From Leucosporidium creatinivorum (lineage: Eukaryota > Basidiomycota > Microbotryomycetes > Leucosporidiales > Leucosporidiaceae): DNA of 64,000 nucleotides. Where the stretch lies: contig BCKL01000002.1 of NCBI GenBank assembly GCA_001600635.1, forward strand, positions 871,425 to 935,424, read 5' to 3'. Below the pieces are notes generated by a model. The model searched no databases. It worked only from the letters and a program-made list of their open reading frames with translations, and was not told the origin of the DNA. A program made the translations under genes and the position numbers. Shown piece after piece: positions 60,105 through 64,000 of the stretch (the stretch's first letter is position 1; each line of letters begins with the position of its first letter).

Positions 60105-63027
60105 ATGAGCAGGCATCCTCCAGGGAGTCCCTCGTCGACACCGCTCCAGCGAGGCGGCAGCCTTTCGCCCGCGATGAGCTCCCCTCGCTCGACCCGGTCC
60201 AGCTTCTCCTCTTCGCCCTATACCTCGCACCCCCGCCTTTCAATCCGTACTCCTCGTATGGGCCAACCGGCGCCCACCATCCTGGACCATCTCGTCGCGC
60301 CGCTGAAGAGAGGAAGGTCGCGTCGACTCGTCCTGCTTTTGGCGTTCGCCTCGTTGGTTGGATTGCTCGTTTGGCGCTCGTCGGAGGATCTGGCGGGTCC
60401 AGCAGCAAATGAGGATCGAGCCTGTAGGCTGCTACCTTGGCTCCGACGTTGCATCGGAACGGGGAGCCATCCGCTGGACCTCATCCATTTCGAGAGGGTG
60501 CGTCACGTCAGTTCGAGCGGGAAGGCCACGCTAACAGCTTCGATTCGATAGTCCGGAGGATACATGTTCTACCCTGGGCATAACGCGCCAGCAGCAGCTG
60601 TCGACACCGCCGTCGAGGAGGAAGGAACGGCTCCCGTCGACGAGGGTCCGCCTCAACCTCATCCTATTCACCTTCTCATGGATCGCGCACGTCGAGATTG
60701 GGATAAGAAGGTGGCGAGACAGAGCAAGACGCTGCGAGAAGCGGTCGAGGAGTACGAGCATCGCTACGGGAGGCGACCGCCGAAGGGGTGAGTTCTTGCT
60801 GCTGCTCTGTAGCGTCGCAGATGGCTGATGGGCATCTTCACAGCTTCGGAGAATGGTACTGGTTCGCGAAGGGAGTCGACTTCGTCATGATTGACGAGTT
60901 TAACGCCCTCGACGAGAACATCAAACCCTTCCTCGCTCTTCCGCCGAGCATCCTGCGGGAGCGGTCAGAGAAGATCCAATTTGACAAGGACTTCTGGATT
61001 CAAGTGAGTTCCCATCCCCCCTCCTTTCCTTCATCCTCACTGACTCTGGCCCGTCTCGCAGGACAAGACGTTCACCGTCCGCCTCGCCGAGCTCGGTCGA
61101 ATCGTCGACGCCCATGGACCCATGGTTGACGCCAACGAGCGACCGGAACAGATGCTCAAGCTTCTTGGAGGCCTCGCCAAGTACATGCCCGACATGAACG
61201 TGAGTCTGAGCTGTTCTTCAAGCTGAGCGAGAGCGAGGGCTGACCGATCCTTTCGCGCCGAAGATCACCGTCACGGGTCACGATGTACCTTGGGTCGTCT
61301 TGAGCGGCGAACACCGTGCCAATCTGAACGCCAAGAGCGAGGCGGGGGCTTGTAAGTGCTCCGCTCGATGAACTCGAAGCGAACCGGCTGACCATCCTCC
61401 CTCGACCAGACGTAACGCCTGCTGAAGCCGACGACGTGCAAGACGACTGGGCATGGGACGGGTGGGCTCGAGCCTGCCCTCCCCATTCGGCTCTTCGATC
61501 GGTGGAGTCCTTTGACAACCGCATCGCTAAGATGGACGACTGGACCCCTCCTCCGCCGAGCTTCATCCACGACCATGTTGCCACGATGAGCATGTGCGAT
61601 CACCCCGAGCGATCGAATCTACATGGCTTCACAGCTTGGCGAGTCGCGTTCTCCACTGCAGCTCGAGCCGGGCTGACCTCCCCCTCCTCACTCGCAGGCC
61701 AGGACCCCGCCCCGGGCTTCTCTACCCTCTGTTCACCTTCACCAAGACGAGTCTCCACTCAGATCTCCTTCTCCCGCCCATCGACCAGTACGATCGACCG
61801 CTGGGCAAGGACCCTGCATGGGAGGAGAAGAAGAGCGATAGGCTCGTTTGGCGAGGGACGACGACGGGGGCGTTGCTCGATATCCCGCACATGCGCAAGT
61901 GGAGTCAGAGGCCGAGGTTGTGTCGATGTGAGTATTCTTGTCCTCGAGTCGAGCGCCGAGGCGAGGAGGAGAGAAGGAGCGAGGCTCCCTCTCAGACGCC
62001 CCGCGCCGAGCTTCCATCGAACTGCAAGCTTACAGTTCTCCCTCTCTTCTCAGTGCCCTACCAAGAGGGCAATCTCACTCTCACCTACGCTCCCAACGAC
62101 AAGCCCGGCCAACTCGGCCCCACCGAAACGATGGAAGCGCCCGCCGCCGACCTGGGACTCGAGTACTTCGACTTCCGCTTTCTCGGTTCGCCGCTGCAGT
62201 GTACCGACCCGGTTGCTTGCAAGGCGTTTGAGAAGGGTGAGCTCGAGAGAGCTGGAAGAGGCGGGAGAGATGGGAGCTGACGGGCTTTCCCCTACGGCGC
62301 GATTTGCAGAATTCCTGTGGGATGAGTGGATGGACGAGTCGGCGCAGAACGACTACAAGTATGTCATCGATGTGGATGGTAACGGCTGGAGTGGTCGCTT
62401 CCATCGGTGAGTCGCGCGGTTTTCGATGATGGAGTCGCCGAGCTCGAACCCGAAACAGCGCTGACCCTCGCTTCACACCTTCACAGTCTCATGAGCAGCA
62501 ACTCGCTCGTGCTCAAGTCGACTATTTTCCCCGAATGGTATCAGGACCATATCCAAGCGTGGCTTCAGTGCGTTGCTCTCGTGCTCGTTCCTTTTTACCC
62601 CGAGCTCGCGCTGACCCTTCTCCCCGACAACAGCTACGTCCCCATCTCCACCGACTTCACCGACCTCTGGAGCACCATGGCCTTCTTCCGAGGTGACTTG
62701 GAGGGACGGGGAGCGCACGATGATCTCGCCAAGGAGATTGCCGCCGCTGGCAAGAAGTGGGCCGCCGAGCATTGGCGCTGGCAGGATATGCAGGTTTGTG
62801 AGTAGCGAAGTGCTCTTACCACCAGCTAGGAGCTCGGGGCTGACTTCCCTCGTTCTGTAGACCTCTACCGCTTGCTCCTCGAGGTGAGTCGAGCTTCGGA
62901 GCTATTCTCTCTCGACGCGCTTCGCACTCCTCGTTCGCTGCAAACGCTGACCCAATCTCGCTCGCTCCTGCAGTACGCTCGCATTATGCTTCGCGATGAC
63001 AACAACCCCAACTCGATGGACATGTGA
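60105..63027 (+). CDS. GT90 (CAP10-like) glycosyltransferase, type II membrane protein
   Basis: ATG at 60105, stop TGA at 63025-63027; about twelve exons, roughly 650 residues. The Ser/Pro-rich N-terminal tail ends in RGRSRR, followed by a hydrophobic anchor (LVLLLAFASLVGLLVW, about residues 74-89), so the catalytic part faces the Golgi lumen. CAP10/GT90 blocks follow: [88 protein letters not shown] and YVPISTDFTDL. In cryptococci such enzymes transfer xylose or related sugars to capsule and glycoprotein glycans. Here the sugar is unknown. One intron (61639-61697) uses a GC donor. The signature [16 protein letters not shown] is split by an intron. Confidence 0.9.
61639..61697 (+). other. Probable GC-AG intron in the GT90 gene
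   Basis: Exon ...GFTA TG and exon G CCA GGA CCC join to give AWPGPRPGLLYPLF, which restores the GT90 frame. The donor is GCGAGT, the acceptor CTCGCAG, and a CTGAC branch-type site lies about 20 bp before it. The nearest GT (GTCGCG, 61642) would put the next exon out of frame, so the GC donor is preferred. Confidence 0.7.
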
Positions 63028-63269
63028 GGAGCCGGGATCGAGTGGTACAGTAGTAGACACCGAGGGATAGAGACGTTCGGGATTACCAGCAGCAATCGTA
63101 TTCTGCACGTGTTGTATTCTCTACGAAGTCCGAATGTGAGCTGCAGTGAAAGCGAAAGCACTACAGAAGCAAGGTCGCGCGACTTCTCCGATGCGCTCAC
63201 CGCCGACCAACGTCGAAACGCGGGCGGCTGAGCTCTGTGCTTGATCTCTCCTCCTCCATCTCGCTAGCA
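63028..63269. other. Intergenic between GT90 and TOM40
   Basis: This 242 bp has the GT90 3' UTR and the TOM40 promoter, C/T-rich before the ATG at 63270. Nothing else was recognised. Confidence 0.4.
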
Positions 63270-64000
63270 ATGGCCGCGCCTTCGTTCACTACTGTCCCGG
63301 TGGCACTCGAGCCCTCGTACAAGACTTCGCTCCCTTCTTTCCTCTCCCCTCTTGGATCCGCCCTCGACCGCCTGCAGCATGCCCGAGAGGCGCTCAACTT
63401 GCCCGACCCCGGCAAGGCAGAGGACCTCGGACGGGAAGTCAAGAGTGAGTCGACTATGTTCTTACAGCCTCCTCCTTGCCCTTCTCAACCCCTCCAAAGC
63501 TACAAGGGAGCACAACGACGCTACGGCAGCTGACGACTTTTTGTTGCTCCCTGTGTCCTCAAACAGTGACCCACTTGACCAACTACACGTTCGATGGAGC
63601 GCGAGCAGACTTGTCCAAGGTTCTGTCCCAAGTCCCCGCTTTCCAGGTCACCCACTCGTTCGCTGCTGGCTCCCAAGGCCAAATGGGCCCTTCGCCTGGA
63701 ACCTACTCGTTCGGAGCCGTCTACGCTACCGCCCAGGTGTGTATTGTATCGTGCAGCATGCCACTGAGCTTTCAGCTAACACCCTGCTGCACCGCAGACC
63801 TTCCTGCAAGGTAACGTCGAGAACGAGGGAGGCGTCACTGGTCGCCTCAACTATGGATGGTCGCCGAACAACCTCAGCAAGCTCTCGGTCCAGGTGCGTC
63901 GGTGTAGCCGTGTAGGATAACAGGAAAGCTTGGAGAAGCTAACGTTTTCCATCCGACAGCTCTCGCCCAACCCTCAGCAGCCTTCGATGCTCTCCGTCGA
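63270..64000 (+). CDS. TOM40: TOM40, mitochondrial import channel, 5' part only
   Basis: ATG at 63270; the gene runs off the right end. Exon 1 (63270 to about 63445) gives a Pro/Leu-rich N-terminal stretch (TSLPSFLSPLGSALDRL). Exon 2 begins MTHLTNYTFDGARADLSKVLSQ and AFQVTHSFAAGSQ, with SYSFGAVYATAQ at the end. Later exons give TFLQGNVENEGGVTGRLNYGW and LSKLSVQLSPNPQQPSM. These are the opening beta strands of the Tom40 barrel, the protein-conducting channel of the TOM complex in the outer mitochondrial membrane. About a third to a half of the usual length is present. Confidence 0.95.

Overview
The window is a 64 kb piece of fungal nuclear chromosome, packed with intron-rich protein-coding genes on both strands. 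Genes are broken by many short introns, mostly 50-70 bp. The donor is usually GTGAGT and a CTGAC or CTAAC branch site lies about 15-35 bp before the AG. The DNA is GC-rich, codon use favours C and G at third positions, and intergenic gaps are short. Together with a CAP10-type GT90 glycosyltransferase, an exostosin-like GT64 and a Set1 of this form, this suggests a basidiomycete yeast, most likely Pucciniomycotina (Microbotryomycetes, Rhodotorula/Sporobolomyces-like). The family and taxon calls are by recognition, not by a search.

Layout: GT64-like glycosyltransferase (+, 2-2484); Fnx1/VBA-like MFS transporter (-, 2638-4904); the giant ribosome-assembly AAA ATPase midasin (-, 5363-22827), which alone fills over a quarter of the window; AIM41-like YqeY protein (+, 22965-23574); Myb-repeat SNAPC4-like protein (-, 23756-26728); class II aldolase-family protein (+, 27018-28516); START-like membrane protein (+, 28826-30696); zuotin (-, 30919-32741); SET1 H3K4 methyltransferase (+, 33789-38915); Gfo/Idh/MocA oxidoreductase (+, 39206-40786); small predicted mitochondrial protein (-, 41023-41792); Tudor-SN (+, 41958-45627); short-chain dehydrogenase (-, 45759-46894); F-box-like protein with an apparent frame break (+, 47473-48596); two tandem TPT-type transporters (+, 49164-50957 and 52011-53541); CLASP microtubule protein (-, 53647-57903); acetylornithine aminotransferase (+, 58150-59864); GT90 glycosyltransferase (+, 60105-63027); and the 5' part of TOM40 (+, 63270 to the window end).

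This is mostly core housekeeping DNA: ribosome biogenesis and translation (midasin, zuotin), chromatin and transcription (SET1, Myb protein), mitochondria (AIM41, ARG8, TOM40), cytoskeleton (CLASP), and secretory-pathway sugar handling (GT64, GT90, TPT transporters). No operon-like or defence-like cluster, mobile element, viral relic, tRNA or rRNA was recognised. The points worth a second look are fine-scale: a 5-nt microexon in SET1, two GC-AG introns, a near-identical duplicate of a transporter exon lying between two paralogues, a stop-free 69-nt last intron in midasin, degenerate Walker motifs in midasin AAA1, a frame break in the F-box-like gene, and paired minisatellites inside one CLASP intron. 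I saw no convincing undescribed system.
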